Below are positions 15,976 through 24,928 of a stretch of 64,000 bases of DNA, piece by piece. Origin of the DNA: Chloracidobacterium sp. GTDB lineage: Bacteria; Acidobacteriota; Blastocatellia; Pyrinomonadales; Pyrinomonadaceae. Location: contig JADJTD010000001.1 in the NCBI GenBank assembly GCA_016711345.1, positions 1,798,001 to 1,862,000 of the forward strand. The letters run 5' to 3'. The translations under genes and the position numbers were made by a program. The notes below the pieces were generated by a model. It had not been told where the DNA came from. It saw only the letters and a list, made by a program, of their open reading frames with translations, and did not search any database. Positions within the stretch are counted from its first letter, which is position 1. The number at the start of each line of letters is the position of its first letter.

Positions 15976-16707
15976 ATGATTATTAGATGCGATAATTGCT
16001 CTGTTTCTTTACAGTTGGACGAATCAAAAATTCCTAGCGGGAATTTCTCGGTCCGATGCCCGCGATGTCAAAACCTGCTCCGCGTACAGAAGGACGCTTC
16101 GGGAAAAGGACTGTCACCCGTTGAACAGTTGACAGCGAGTCAGCCGGCGGCTCCGACTGGTGATGGAGCTCAGGATTTTGCTGCTAAGGAATCTGACCTA
16201 CAGATCAACAACGCTCTGCGCTCGCTGCTGCAAGCATTGCAGACAGGAACCAATACACTCGCTTCTGACGAAGAGGTGAACGAAAAGCCGCGTCGTATTT
16301 TATTATGCCTAGGGCAGAATAGCGACGAAGCGGCTAAGGTACTTTCAAAAGCGGGTTATAAAGTTTATATTGCCCAAACACCCGCACAAGCAAACGAACG
16401 TTTACGGGACGGCAAAACGGAGTTATTGGTTTTCTCACCGGATTTCGCCGCCGAAATGGGCGGTGCGGCTATTATCCAGCAAAAGGCCAACGCTATGTAT
16501 TCTTCGGAACGACGGCGTCTCTTCCTGATCTCACTCGAAGACAGCGGAACTACAATGAATGCCCACGATGCGTTCTTGCGCAATCTAAACCTTATTGTAA
16601 ACACGCACGACATGACGCAGATGCCGCTGATACTCAATCGAGCGATCGGCGATTATAACGACCTCTATCGTAACTATAATAACGCAACCAATGCGGCGGC
16701 GATCTAG
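15976..16707 (+). CDS. MJ0042-type zinc-ribbon protein with receiver-like C-terminus
   Basis: A 243-residue protein starting with an MJ0042 zinc ribbon, MIIRCDNCSVSLQLDESKIP then VRCPRCQNLLRV, with two CxxC pairs. A linker rich in polar residues follows. The C-terminal domain (about residues 105-235: RRILLCLGQNSDEAAKVLSK, then ELLVFSPDFAAEM) resembles a degenerate response-regulator-like fold without a clear phospho-Asp. It starts 4 nt after pilT, suggesting a role tied to pilus function; that is inference. Confidence 0.65.
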   Translation: MIIRCDNCSVSLQLDESKIPSGNFSVRCPRCQNLLRVQKDASGKGLSPVEQLTASQPAAPTGDGAQDFAAKESDLQINNALRSLLQALQTGTNTLASDEEVNEKPRRILLCLGQNSDEAAKVLSKAGYKVYIAQTPAQANERLRDGKTELLVFSPDFAAEMGGAAIIQQKANAMYSSERRRLFLISLEDSGTTMNAHDAFLRNLNLIVNTHDMTQMPLILNRAIGDYNDLYRNYNNATNAAAI

Positions 16708-16711
16708 TTAT

Positions 16712-17755
16712 TTATATAAGGGCTAGCTCACAAACGAGCATTTCGATCTGTAACCTTGCCCCTACAGGGCCGCTGCCGCCTGTTGAAGTTTTTATCGCAA
16801 GATCTGTCTTGGCGAGGAGTTTGATCGCCCGTGTAAGGCTGCCCATTTCAGCACGCCTTGCCGCAGTAAGAAACGGCTCCTGATCGTTATATCGAAGCTT
16901 TGCGGCATTTGCGACCTCGCGGCGGTCGGCACCGCGCGACATCATTTCCTTGACTATCAGAAGGCGACGGTAATTGTAAGAAATCAGACCCAGCAAAGCG
17001 AGCGGTTCACCGCCGTCGTCCAGGATCTTTTTCAGAACGGCGAGTGCCTGCGTTCTGCGTCCGGCAACTAGATGATCCGTCAGATCAAAGTTGCTAAGTT
17101 CACGCGAATTAGGAACTAGAGATTCTATCAATTCTAACGTTATAGTTTTGCCGGGCAATACTGCCGTCGCCAACTTATTGATCTCATTGGTCAAGCGACG
17201 CACATCCTGGCCAACCAACCCGATCAAATAGCGCAAAGCTGCATCGTCAATTTCAGCTCCCGCCTCAGTAATTTTTTCGCGAGCCAGCTTAGTCAATTGG
17301 CCGTCGTCTAAAAATGAAAATTCTACCGCGGTAGTTTTCTCGCGCAAAAATTTTCCCATCTTACGCACACCGTTCAGCTCGTCCGCGACAAAGATCACAA
17401 CTGAATGTTGTGAAGGGTTTGAAAGGTACGCCGAGAGAATTGGCTCGTGATCTTCTGTGATCGTGTCTCGAATGCCCGATGCCGAGATCCGCACATCTGT
17501 TACTCGTACAACGCGACGCGTCGACATCATCGGTAACTGCTCAGCAGCGGAAATTGCTCGCTGTAGATTATCTTCTGTGTTTAGGCTAAAGCTTGTTTCG
17601 TTAAAATCGCGCAGGTCACCCTCGGCGAATGCAAAATCCGTAATAGTTTTTACGGCACTATCGCGCAGATGCGTTTCCGGACCAAACAACAAATAAATCG
17701 GCTTTATCTCACGCCGTTTTAGTTGATTTCGTAAGTCTTCACGCGAAAAAACCAT
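16712..17755 (-). CDS. holA: DNA polymerase III delta subunit HolA
   Basis: A 347-residue clamp-loader delta subunit. Its domains are an N-terminal AAA+-like fold without a functional P-loop (KPIYLLFGPETHLRDSAVK), the RRVVRVTDV strand, the WA-type ADELNGVRKMGKFL segment, LGQDVRRL-type helix (GLVGQDVRRLTNEINKLA) and an FDLTDHLVAGR.. ALLGLISYNYRRLL C-terminal collar. Delta opens the sliding clamp during replication. Start is ATG at 17755. It faces the zinc-ribbon gene tail to tail with a 4-nt gap and is last in the tilS-ftsH-folP-lptE-holA run. Confidence 0.9.
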   Translation of the reverse strand: MVFSREDLRNQLKRREIKPIYLLFGPETHLRDSAVKTITDFAFAEGDLRDFNETSFSLNTEDNLQRAISAAEQLPMMSTRRVVRVTDVRISASGIRDTITEDHEPILSAYLSNPSQHSVVIFVADELNGVRKMGKFLREKTTAVEFSFLDDGQLTKLAREKITEAGAEIDDAALRYLIGLVGQDVRRLTNEINKLATAVLPGKTITLELIESLVPNSRELSNFDLTDHLVAGRRTQALAVLKKILDDGGEPLALLGLISYNYRRLLIVKEMMSRGADRREVANAAKLRYNDQEPFLTAARRAEMGSLTRAIKLLAKTDLAIKTSTGGSGPVGARLQIEMLVCELALI

Positions 17756-17764
17756 AAAAATTTA

Positions 17765-17797
17765 GCCGCAGATTGACGCAGATACACCTTCTGCGGC
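17765..17797. repeat. Short inverted repeat GCCGCAGA/TCTGCGGC
   Basis: Perfect 8-bp arms flank an internal direct copy (GACGCAGAT). It sits between holA and the lptE-like gene and resembles the other dispersed periodic intergenic elements. Confidence 0.5.
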
Positions 17798-17805
17798 AAA
17801 TTCTC

Positions 17806-18357
17806 CTATTTCTTTTCCTCTTTCACGCCAATTCCGTTAATGAAGGCGGAGACGGCAGATTCAGCAAACGCTCGGGCCATGCGTTCTACGGCAGGGTCCT
17901 CCTCGTTAAAGAACGATCGCGGGTCGGATGAAAATTCGAACGAATCTCGAAATGTGAAATTTTGGTTGTCGTACAACACTTTATTTTCCTTTAAGTCACG
18001 GATCGTAACCGCTGTAACTATCGTAACCTCATAGACGCGTGCGCGGCCTTCGCTATCGAGTAAGACACCTGAAAAACTAAAATCTCGTATAGTTCCCTCG
18101 AGAACGGCGTCCGCACCCGTTAAGCTTCCCTGCACTTTGAGTCCATTGCCGCGACGGATGATCTCGCGAGTGACTGCGTCTGTAAAGCGTGATTCGACCC
18201 GGTAACGTAGTCCTTTAGCCTCAAATTGAAATGCCGGCACCGCCACGGTTTTAATATTTTTCGGCAGGCCGGAATTAGTGACAGGTTTATAGCACTCTGT
18301 AAAACCGGATAACAGCAGGAATGCGGACACAATCAGCGATAGGCGCAAATATTTCAT
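17806..18357 (-). CDS. LptE-like LPS-assembly lipoprotein
   Basis: A 183-residue exported protein. The N-terminal hydrophobic segment (LRLSLIVSAFLLLSGFTEC) precedes Cys-Tyr-Lys-Pro-Val, which recalls the CGYxP start of LptE lipoproteins, although FTEC is a poor lipobox. NIKTVAVPAFQFEAKGLRYR, FTDAVTREIIRRG and a strand series with LEGTIRDFSFSG follow, as in the LptE/DUF799-like fold that helps LptD insert LPS. ATG 18357 was chosen because it starts the signal; the frame opens earlier and overlaps folP. Identity as LptE is by pattern only. Confidence 0.7.
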   Translation of the reverse strand: MKYLRLSLIVSAFLLLSGFTECYKPVTNSGLPKNIKTVAVPAFQFEAKGLRYRVESRFTDAVTREIIRRGNGLKVQGSLTGADAVLEGTIRDFSFSGVLLDSEGRARVYEVTIVTAVTIRDLKENKVLYDNQNFTFRDSFEFSSDPRSFFNEEDPAVERMARAFAESAVSAFINGIGVKEEKK

Positions 18358-18370
18358 CTTGATCATATTT

Positions 18371-19213
18371 TCAAACGACATTTAGTTTCATCGCAACTTT
18401 GATCGCGGCGACAGTTTCTTTAACATCATGAACACGGACGATCTTCGCACCGTTACGGATGGCTATCAACGCAGCCGCTAAGCTGCCGCCCAGCCTCTCC
18501 GACGGTGGAACATCGCCGAGGATCCTTCCGATGAAGGATTTTCGCGACGCACCGACCAGGATCGGATATTCTGGAAATTCGTTTACGAGTTTATCAAGTT
18601 TTGCGATCAACTCTAAGTTCTGCTCTGGCGTCTTGCCAAAACCTACACCTATATCGAAGACGATCCGTTCTTCCTTAACTCCAAATGAGCGGGCAATGCC
18701 CAAAGCCCGTTCAAAGTCAGCTGAAACATCCGCAAAAATATCATCTACTGGCTGCTGCTCATGAAGCATCGCAAATGTTCCGCGCGAATGCATCAAAACA
18801 AGGCCAACTTGGTTACTAGCGGCTACTTCGGCGATCCGTTCATCAAACCGAAGTCCTGAAATGTCGTTAATGATCTCAGCTCCCGCTTTGATAGCATTTT
18901 CGGCGACGACAGATTTGGTCGTATCGATCGAGATGGGCGTATCGAAACGTCTTGAGATCGCCTCAATCGCTGGCACCACTCGTTTAATTTCCTCATCTGT
19001 ATCGACCGACCTACTGCCCGGTCGAGTTGATTCGCCGCCTATGTCAAGAATATCGGCTCCCTCAGCGACCATTTCTTCAGCTTTACGAATCGTATCATCG
19101 ACAGACAGATACTCGCCGCCGTCTGAAAAGCTGTCCGGCGTAACATTAAGAATGCCCATTACGAGCGGCCGATCAAGCGATATTTTTCGGCGTGATGTCT
19201 GCCAGTATTCCAT
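18371..19213 (-). CDS. folP: Dihydropteroate synthase FolP
   Basis: A 280-residue TIM-barrel enzyme of folate synthesis, condensing p-aminobenzoate with dihydropterin pyrophosphate. Signatures are PLVMGILNVTPDSFSDGGEY, GADILDIGGESTRPGS, ISIDTTKSVVAENAIKAGAE, IINDISGLR, VFDIGVGFGKTPEQN and the C-terminal RVHDVKE with conserved RxH. Start is ATG at 19213. Its place between ftsH and downstream cell-envelope genes repeats the common tilS-ftsH-folP order. A repeat-filled 80-nt spacer separates it from ftsH. Confidence 0.97.
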   Translation of the reverse strand: MEYWQTSRRKISLDRPLVMGILNVTPDSFSDGGEYLSVDDTIRKAEEMVAEGADILDIGGESTRPGSRSVDTDEEIKRVVPAIEAISRRFDTPISIDTTKSVVAENAIKAGAEIINDISGLRFDERIAEVAASNQVGLVLMHSRGTFAMLHEQQPVDDIFADVSADFERALGIARSFGVKEERIVFDIGVGFGKTPEQNLELIAKLDKLVNEFPEYPILVGASRKSFIGRILGDVPPSERLGGSLAAALIAIRNGAKIVRVHDVKETVAAIKVAMKLNVV

Positions 19214-19295
19214 TAAGGCAAAAGTAAAAAGTAAAAAGGCAAAAGTAAAGCCGGTGCCTCACTTTTGCCTTTCTACTTATGGTTTTTTACTTCTG
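19214..19295. repeat. AGTAAAA/GGCAAA repeat with inverted arm
   Basis: Direct copies of GGCAAAAGTAAA alternate with AAAAAGTAAA on the left. CTTTTGCCTTTCTACTT and TTTTTTACTTCT form the inverted right arm. The whole folP-ftsH spacer can fold as one hairpin. Confidence 0.6.
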
Positions 19296-21218
19296 CTAAG
19301 CCGTTGCGGGGTTGTTTCCCGTGATCGGCGGCAATATCGGTTTCTTGAATGGATTCTTCGATGTCTCCTCAGATTCCGGAGTACCATCATCATCGGTTGT
19401 CGGAGAATTGGGCTTGTCGAGCGGTAATCCGGCAACCACACGACGGATCTGGACGCTGTCAAGGGTTTCAAATTCGAGCAAAGCTTCAGCGAGCCTTATG
19501 AGCGTATCGCGGTTTTCGTCAAGTATCGTTTGCGCCCTAGCGTACTGATCGCCGATTATCTTCTGAACTTCTCTATCGATCTTGATCGCGGTGTCCTCAG
19601 AATAATCACGATGTTGAGCTATCTCTCGGCCAAGAAATATCTGTTCTTCTTTTTTGCCAAATGTTAGCGGGCCGAGATCCGACATGCCGTATTCACAAAC
19701 CATCGCGCGTGCGATCTCAGTTGCCTTTTCTATGTCATTTGCCGCACCGGTCGTGATGCTGCCTATAAACATATCCTCGGCGATACGGCCGCCCATTGCC
19801 ATCGCGATATTGCCTAGCAAAAATTCCTTGTTGGCGCTCAAACGGTCCTTTTCAGGCAGATACATCGTCACGCCCAACGCCATACCGCGAGGTATGATCG
19901 TTACCTTGTGAACCGGATCACTGTTCGGCACCTTAAGCCCAACCAATGTGTGGCCCGCTTCATGGTAAGCGGTAATTTTCTTTTCTTCGTCGGAGATGAC
20001 CATGCTCTTGCGCTCGGCACCCATCATCACCTTGTCTTTTGCGACCTCAAAATCAGCCATCGTCACGACCTTCTGGTTGTAGCGCGCAGCGTTGAGAGCC
20101 GCTTCGTTGACGATGTTGGCAAGGTCGGCGCCGGTAAATCCGGGTGTTCCGCGGGCGATGACGTTGACCTCGACACCTTCGTCGAGCGGAATTTTGCGGG
20201 TGTGAACCTTCAAAATGCCTTCGCGTCCACGCACATCAGGCCTACCGACGACAACACGCCGGTCAAATCTTCCCGGACGAAGAAGAGCAGGGTCCAAAAC
20301 GTCGGGGCGATTGGTCGAAGCGACAAGAATAACGCCATCGTTCGATTCGAAGCCGTCCATTTCGACCAGCAATTGATTGAGCGTTTGCTCACGTTCATCA
20401 TGCCCGCCGCCAAGTCCGGCTCCGCGATGACGCCCGACGGCATCGATCTCGTCGATAAAGATGATACACGGAGCATTTTTCTTGCCCTGTTCAAAAAGGT
20501 CGCGAACACGCGATGCGCCGACACCGACAAACATCTCGACAAAGTCTGAACCTGAGATCGAGAAGAACGGAACGTTTGCCTCGCCCGCAACGGCTTTCGC
20601 TAACAAAGTCTTGCCAGTTCCGGGAGGGCCAACCATTAAAACACCCTTAGGAATTTTGCCGCCGAGCTTTTGAAATTTTTGCGGATCTTTGAGAAATTCG
20701 ATGATCTCCTGCAGCTCTTCTTTGGCTTCGTCAACACCGGCGACGTCCTTAAAGGTAATACGTTTTTGTTGATTATTAAGCAGCTTGGCTTTTGATTTGC
20801 CAAAGCTGAGGGCCTTGTTGCCGCCTGCCTGCATTTGACGAAGCGTAAATGCCAGGAAACCCATGAGCAGAATGAACGGTAAAAATGACAACAGAAGCTG
20901 CCAGCCGATGCCCGTCGATGCAGCCTCGAGTTTAATAACGGTATCCGTTTCTTTAGCTGCGGTAAAGATCTGGTCGCGTGTTGCGTCGCTTCTGTCGAGA
21001 CGTGCCGTAAGTTTTACATCGCTCTTATTTGTTAGATCAAGCGTGTCATCCTTAACGGTAACTTCTTTTATGTCCTTATTCTTGATCTGTGTCAGGGCGG
21101 CGTCAAACGACAATTCTTTTGCCGGTGTCGTCTGCTTTGTTTGCAAATACCAAACAAACACGAGCGCGCTCGAAATTATCATTAACCACAACAGAACTTG
21201 TTTTGCCTTAGAACTCAA
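19296..21218 (-). CDS. ftsH: ATP-dependent zinc metalloprotease FtsH
   Basis: A 640-residue membrane-bound AAA+ protease that degrades misfolded membrane proteins and regulators. Two membrane helices (about 7-25 and 108-128) bracket a periplasmic domain. The AAA+ core has Walker A GPPGTGKT near residue 196, the pore motif [10 protein letters not shown], Walker [16 protein letters not shown], and the SRH ending RPGRFDRR. The peptidase has HEAGH and the third zinc ligand in the [10 protein letters not shown] region. Start is TTG at 21218, supported by a strong GGAGG eight bases upstream. A 9-bp palindrome lies in the leader. Confidence 0.97.
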   Translation of the reverse strand: MSSKAKQVLLWLMIISSALVFVWYLQTKQTTPAKELSFDAALTQIKNKDIKEVTVKDDTLDLTNKSDVKLTARLDRSDATRDQIFTAAKETDTVIKLEAASTGIGWQLLLSFLPFILLMGFLAFTLRQMQAGGNKALSFGKSKAKLLNNQQKRITFKDVAGVDEAKEELQEIIEFLKDPQKFQKLGGKIPKGVLMVGPPGTGKTLLAKAVAGEANVPFFSISGSDFVEMFVGVGASRVRDLFEQGKKNAPCIIFIDEIDAVGRHRGAGLGGGHDEREQTLNQLLVEMDGFESNDGVILVASTNRPDVLDPALLRPGRFDRRVVVGRPDVRGREGILKVHTRKIPLDEGVEVNVIARGTPGFTGADLANIVNEAALNAARYNQKVVTMADFEVAKDKVMMGAERKSMVISDEEKKITAYHEAGHTLVGLKVPNSDPVHKVTIIPRGMALGVTMYLPEKDRLSANKEFLLGNIAMAMGGRIAEDMFIGSITTGAANDIEKATEIARAMVCEYGMSDLGPLTFGKKEEQIFLGREIAQHRDYSEDTAIKIDREVQKIIGDQYARAQTILDENRDTLIRLAEALLEFETLDSVQIRRVVAGLPLDKPNSPTTDDDGTPESEETSKNPFKKPILPPITGNNPATA

Positions 21219-21234
21219 TTTATAGCCTCCAAAT

Positions 21235-21257
21235 TAACTTTCGCGTCTCGAAAGTTA
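21235..21257. promoter_or_regulatory. Perfect 9-bp palindrome upstream of ftsH
   Basis: TAACTTTCG (21235-21243) and CGAAAGTTA (21249-21257) flank CGTCT. The site begins 16 nt before the ftsH start codon, next to its ribosome-binding site. It could be a repressor operator or a hairpin in the mRNA leader that limits translation. Confidence 0.5.
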
Positions 21258-21350
21258 TTAACGCAATATGATGAAACCTACGCCTAAAGCGTTGTTCCAA
21301 TAGCGTAACGCGTTTTGCGCCGCCAACCTTTAAGTTTAGTTGCGGAACCG

Positions 21351-22379
21351 TCAATTTTCAACCTTATTTTCTTTATACATAAGCTTACCGCCGCTCTTGA
21401 CGACCCTACCGCCCGGAAGCTCGGCGGTTTTACCGCTCTTTTCACTAAAAACCAAACGCTCAATGGCTTGAATATGTTTCAGTTCCAATCGCCTTGAATT
21501 TCCACGATGCTGCCGCAGCCACGAACGGAGCTTTCCGTAAAGTTCAGGTTTTGAGAGGGTTTTTAGCTCTCCCAAGCTAAGATCAGCCTCTATCAGGGTC
21601 TCGTTAAAAGAATCAGAAGGTTCGATGACACCCTGCATTAGCGAAGCAGTATTTGCGAGCGTCTCGACGATCTTCGGATTCATGTCCTCTAGAAGCGGCA
21701 ATAGGATCTTTCTGATCTGAACCCGTTTAAATGCCGTGTCTTCATTCATCGTGTCATAACGATATTCGATTCCCATCTCATTGCAAAAAGCTTCAGTATC
21801 AATGCGCTTTGCCCAGCTAAGTAGTGGACGGACAAGAAAAAGGGGAGAAGATGAAAAAGGGAGAAGAGACGATTCATCTTCTTGCGTTCTCATTTTCACA
21901 CTTTCTAATTCCCGGACAGCGCGCATACCGCCCAAGCCCTCGGGTCCGCTGCCGCGAATTAGATTTAACAGAAAAGTCTCAGCCTGATCGTTTAGCGTGT
22001 GGCCTGTCAGAACAGCAAAAGCATTAAGGTTTCGTGCCGCCTCGGCTAGAAATGCATACCGCGTATTGCGAGCATTTTGCTCGAGATTACCTTGCGGTTT
22101 TATCTTCTCGCGATGCAGATCGAGTCCAATGCCTAATTCGGTAGTGAGATGCTTTACAAATTGCTCGTCCACATCGCTCTCGACGCCGCGCAATTGATGG
22201 TTAAGATGTGCAGCGACTATCTTGAGGTTTAATTTTGAGGCTTTCCTTAGTTCATTCAGCCCAAGCAATAAACTGACCGAATCCGCTCCGCCTGAAACGG
22301 CGACGACAACAGTCGCGTTCTCAACCGGCAACTCAAGCCGCCGCCATTCGGTGATAAGATTTCGGACAAAGTTATGCAC
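21351..22379 (-). CDS. tilS: tRNA(Ile)-lysidine synthase TilS
   Basis: A 342-residue ATP-dependent enzyme that makes lysidine at C34 of tRNA-Ile(CAU). The N-type PP-loop VVVAVSGGADSVSLL lies near residue 25. It is followed by AAHLNHQLRGVESDVDE and LTGHTLNDQAETFLLNLIRG, then RPLLSW, GIEYRYDTMNEDTAFKRVQI and a short C-terminal domain. Between LESVK and FLVRPLLS there is a Ser/Leu-rich insert (SSLLPFSSSPLF) encoded by purine-rich repeat (about 21835-21895). Start is GTG. First gene of the ftsH run, separated from ftsH by about 130 nt. Confidence 0.95.
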   Translation of the reverse strand: MHNFVRNLITEWRRLELPVENATVVVAVSGGADSVSLLLGLNELRKASKLNLKIVAAHLNHQLRGVESDVDEQFVKHLTTELGIGLDLHREKIKPQGNLEQNARNTRYAFLAEAARNLNAFAVLTGHTLNDQAETFLLNLIRGSGPEGLGGMRAVRELESVKMRTQEDESSLLPFSSSPLFLVRPLLSWAKRIDTEAFCNEMGIEYRYDTMNEDTAFKRVQIRKILLPLLEDMNPKIVETLANTASLMQGVIEPSDSFNETLIEADLSLGELKTLSKPELYGKLRSWLRQHRGNSRRLELKHIQAIERLVFSEKSGKTAELPGGRVVKSGGKLMYKENKVEN

Positions 22380-22391
22380 AAACTGAGTTTA

Positions 22392-22455
22392 GCCACGAAT
22401 TACGCGAATTGCACGAATTTATGCTTCTTGAAATTTGTGCTCTTGGTGCAATTCA
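22392..22455. repeat. CACGAATT-type periodic repeat with inverted arm
   Basis: CACGAATTACGCGAATTGCA followed by CACGAATTT forms direct copies at about 10-nt spacing. AAATTTGTGCTCTTGGTGCA then ATTC forms the inverted arm. It fills the spacer between tilS and the thioesterase gene. Confidence 0.6.
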
Positions 22456-22467
22456 CAGCAAAATTTC

Positions 22468-22890
22468 TTATTCCGACTGATAAGCAGCGCGCTTTTGGAT
22501 AAGCATCGTAAGGCGTGCTGTGCAGATGAGTTTGCCTTTATCATTGGTTATGTTGATGACCCAAACACCCATTGTCCTGCCCGTATGAAGCGGCTTAGCT
22601 TCAACAGTAATGATGCCTTTGCTCACTGCACGCAGGTGATTGGCATTGATCTCGATGCCAACAGGCGTGACCGTTGTAAGATCGGCTCCGGCGACCACAC
22701 CTATGGAAGCGGCCGTTTCACATAGATACATCGAAACGCCGCCATTCATTATCCCGACATACTGATGCACCTTTGGCGTAACTTCCATAGTAAGCACGAC
22801 ACGCTCAGCAGTCGCCACCTCGATCTTCACACCGAGGAATTTCATCAATTCGTTTTCACCGACTTTTTTTATGAGTTCCGCTTTGTCCAT
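22468..22890 (-). CDS. Hotdog-fold thioesterase, PaaI-like
   Basis: A 140-residue single hotdog domain. The core pattern MEVTPKVHQYVGIMNGGVSM followed by LCETAASIGVV (HxxxxG(I/M)(M/L)NGG with acidic E/D on the next helix), and the closing strands with LHTGRTMGVWVINI, match PaaI/YdiI acyl-CoA thioesterases. These hydrolyse acyl-CoA; the preferred acyl group cannot be read from the sequence. The residue before GG is Asn, as in many PaaI proteins. ATG start. It is divergent from the SRPBCC gene at 22977. Confidence 0.85.
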   Translation of the reverse strand: MDKAELIKKVGENELMKFLGVKIEVATAERVVLTMEVTPKVHQYVGIMNGGVSMYLCETAASIGVVAGADLTTVTPVGIEINANHLRAVSKGIITVEAKPLHTGRTMGVWVINITNDKGKLICTARLTMLIQKRAAYQSE

Positions 22891-22976
22891 ATCTAAAATT
22901 CTATCTTAATCCATATATGGACGCTTTGACCTGGTCCAGACAAAATGCGAAAACTTATATACGGAAATTTAGAATT

Positions 22977-23426
22977 ATGGAAACAAACACAATAAAACTT
23001 CATCGTGTTCTTAAGACATCTCCCGAAAAAGTTTACAAGGCGTTCCTCGACCCCGACGCGATGGTCAAATGGCTGCCGCCGAACGGATTCACTGGCAAAG
23101 TCGATCACGTCGATGCTCGTGTCGGCGGAACTTACAAGATATCGTTCACAAATTTTGGTACGGGTGTGGGCCATTCATTTGGCGGTGAGTATCTCGAACT
23201 TGTTCCAAATGAGCGGATCGTAAACACAGACAAATTCGACGACCCGAACATGCCCGGAGAGATGGTCACGACCGTAACGTTAAAGGCAGTTTCCGTCGGC
23301 ACTGAGATCAATGTCGTACAAGAAGGCATTCTCGCAGTGATCCCTGCCGAAGCCTGCTACCTCGGCTGGCAGGAATCGTTGAATCTACTGGCTTTGTTAG
23401 TAGAGGCCGAGATATCGGAATCCTAA
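22977..23426 (+). CDS. SRPBCC/AHSA1-type protein
   Basis: A 149-residue START-like protein of the AHSA1 (activator of Hsp90 ATPase 1 homologue) group. It shows KLHRVLKTSPEKVYKAFLDP, KWLPPNGFTGKV, DARVGGTYKISFTNF and a final amphipathic GWQESLNLLALLVEAEI helix. Such proteins bind hydrophobic ligands or act as stress-related factors; the ligand is unknown. The frame is open to 22917, but ATG 22977 begins the conserved first strand. The next gene follows after 1 nt. Confidence 0.88.
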   Translation: METNTIKLHRVLKTSPEKVYKAFLDPDAMVKWLPPNGFTGKVDHVDARVGGTYKISFTNFGTGVGHSFGGEYLELVPNERIVNTDKFDDPNMPGEMVTTVTLKAVSVGTEINVVQEGILAVIPAEACYLGWQESLNLLALLVEAEISES

Positions 23427-23427
23427 A

Positions 23428-24120
23428 ATGGCGCAGCTCGGGGCGATTACTTACGATGGATTACCAATATCGAGTGGAGGCGCGCATTCCCTCCGTCTCA
23501 AAGGATTTGTGGAATCTTTCAAAGCACTAGATGGATTCGTAAGGGTAGTGTCCCTTTATCCCGAGGCGACTTCAATAACCCTTGAACTTTTCGACCCAGG
23601 TGATGGTGCATATACACATTTCTTAGCTCTAGGTAGAGAGTTTGACCAGAAATTTCGACAGAAAGAGAGCCGACAAATCGGCGAACACATTGGACATCAA
23701 TGGATCGTTGATCCAATTCAATTAGAACCTTTAGTTTATGACCTCGAGCGGCTGCGTCCAATACCGAACGCGGGGAACGCAGGACGATCAGTAGTGATAC
23801 ACGTTTACTGGAATCTTATCTTTGCCGATTCCAACGGACTGCGACTTCCGTTTCAATCTAGAACCGAATACTTACAATTTGACGTCGACTTTCAAAGATA
23901 TTTAGGCGAATCATTTGTGTACGCTCGAATTTCAGAAACATCAACTGCTCATCTTTTTCTTTCCTTGCCGTTCGGAGAAGCTAGCGATGAAGCTCGAATG
24001 TTAGCAACGCGCATTCAGGAGTACTTTCCCGCACGTATTTCCCCTAAACATTGGAAGCGTTGGACATTAACAAAAAATGGAAAAAGTTACGTTGGTCGGA
24101 AAACTCCTAGTCTGATTTGA
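23428..24120 (+). CDS. Hypothetical protein
   Basis: A 230-residue soluble protein with no signal peptide, no membrane helix and no motif I recognise. It has alternating hydrophobic strands in the first 150 residues and ends in a long polar helix and a basic tail (KHWKRWTLTKNGKSYVG). Start is ATG 1 nt after the SRPBCC gene, so it is likely co-transcribed, which may mean a related task. The length and low stop-codon-free competition in other frames support it as coding. Confidence 0.6.
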   Translation: MAQLGAITYDGLPISSGGAHSLRLKGFVESFKALDGFVRVVSLYPEATSITLELFDPGDGAYTHFLALGREFDQKFRQKESRQIGEHIGHQWIVDPIQLEPLVYDLERLRPIPNAGNAGRSVVIHVYWNLIFADSNGLRLPFQSRTEYLQFDVDFQRYLGESFVYARISETSTAHLFLSLPFGEASDEARMLATRIQEYFPARISPKHWKRWTLTKNGKSYVGRKTPSLI

Positions 24121-24154
24121 ATAGCACAGAAATATTCAAAACTTCTCCTGTGCT

Positions 24155-24928
24155 TTATCTTCCATACTCATCACCGTATTCTTCCGCATACTTTTCATAG
24201 CGTTTGATGAGAGCGATGTTCTTCTTTTCAATATCGGTTAGATAGCCTTTGATGTCAACGGTGTTCGGAACATACCAGTCTTCGTTTTCAAATTGCTGAC
24301 GCAGGTGCTTTTTGTTGAAGCAGTAACCATGACGGGCAAATATCTCGTTACGCATAAGCTCGAGCTCAGGCTTTATAAGATTCTCGACATCGCCAGCTTT
24401 CAGCAATCGCTGTGAAGCCTCGGGCCACGTTCCCACATCTTTTCTATATTTAAATTCTTTTCGTTCGAGGGTATAAATCTTTTCGTTTTGTTTCTTATCG
24501 TTTGGTTTCCAATCGCCGATGATCTTGTTCGGCTCGGCTGCGTTGACGGTGAAGGTAAAGACACCATCATTTTTATGATCACCCGGTTCTTTTCCAATGA
24601 TGTTGTAAACGCCATTTTCTACTGTAAAAGTTCCGTCAAAAGGCCGGTCGTTACCGCCTACGATGCTTCGTCCCGACACCGTTGTATCGTCCACTTTAGT
24701 TATCAGCAAAGTGATCTTATTGTCACCAAAAGGGCCGACAAATGAACCGAGAATTTCCTGTGCCTTGCTGGCCGCAGGCGCAGGTGCCGACTGTGCCTGG
24801 CTTGACGCCACTGCCGTCGTAGCCGTAGTGGTATCATCTTTCGTGATCGAATTTTTGCTGACACTCTTTTCCATATTGCAGGCGAGAAGACAGCACGCGA
24901 ACAGCGGTATATAGATAAGCTTTTTCAT
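24155..24928 (-). CDS. Lipoprotein with C-terminal YARHG domain
   Basis: A 257-residue protein with a type II signal (MKKLIYIPLFACCLLAC; lipobox LLAC, lipidated Cys 17). A Ser/Thr/Ala-rich linker and a beta-rich central part (about residues 60-160) follow, then a YARHG domain: LMRNEIFARHGYCFNKKHLR, QQFENEDWY and LTDIEKKNIALIKRYE. YARHG is a small extracellular domain of unknown role. ATG 24928 was chosen as the start of the signal. That codon overlaps the divergent start of the next gene on the other strand (CATG). Confidence 0.8.
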   Translation of the reverse strand: MKKLIYIPLFACCLLACNMEKSVSKNSITKDDTTTATTAVASSQAQSAPAPAASKAQEILGSFVGPFGDNKITLLITKVDDTTVSGRSIVGGNDRPFDGTFTVENGVYNIIGKEPGDHKNDGVFTFTVNAAEPNKIIGDWKPNDKKQNEKIYTLERKEFKYRKDVGTWPEASQRLLKAGDVENLIKPELELMRNEIFARHGYCFNKKHLRQQFENEDWYVPNTVDIKGYLTDIEKKNIALIKRYEKYAEEYGDEYGR

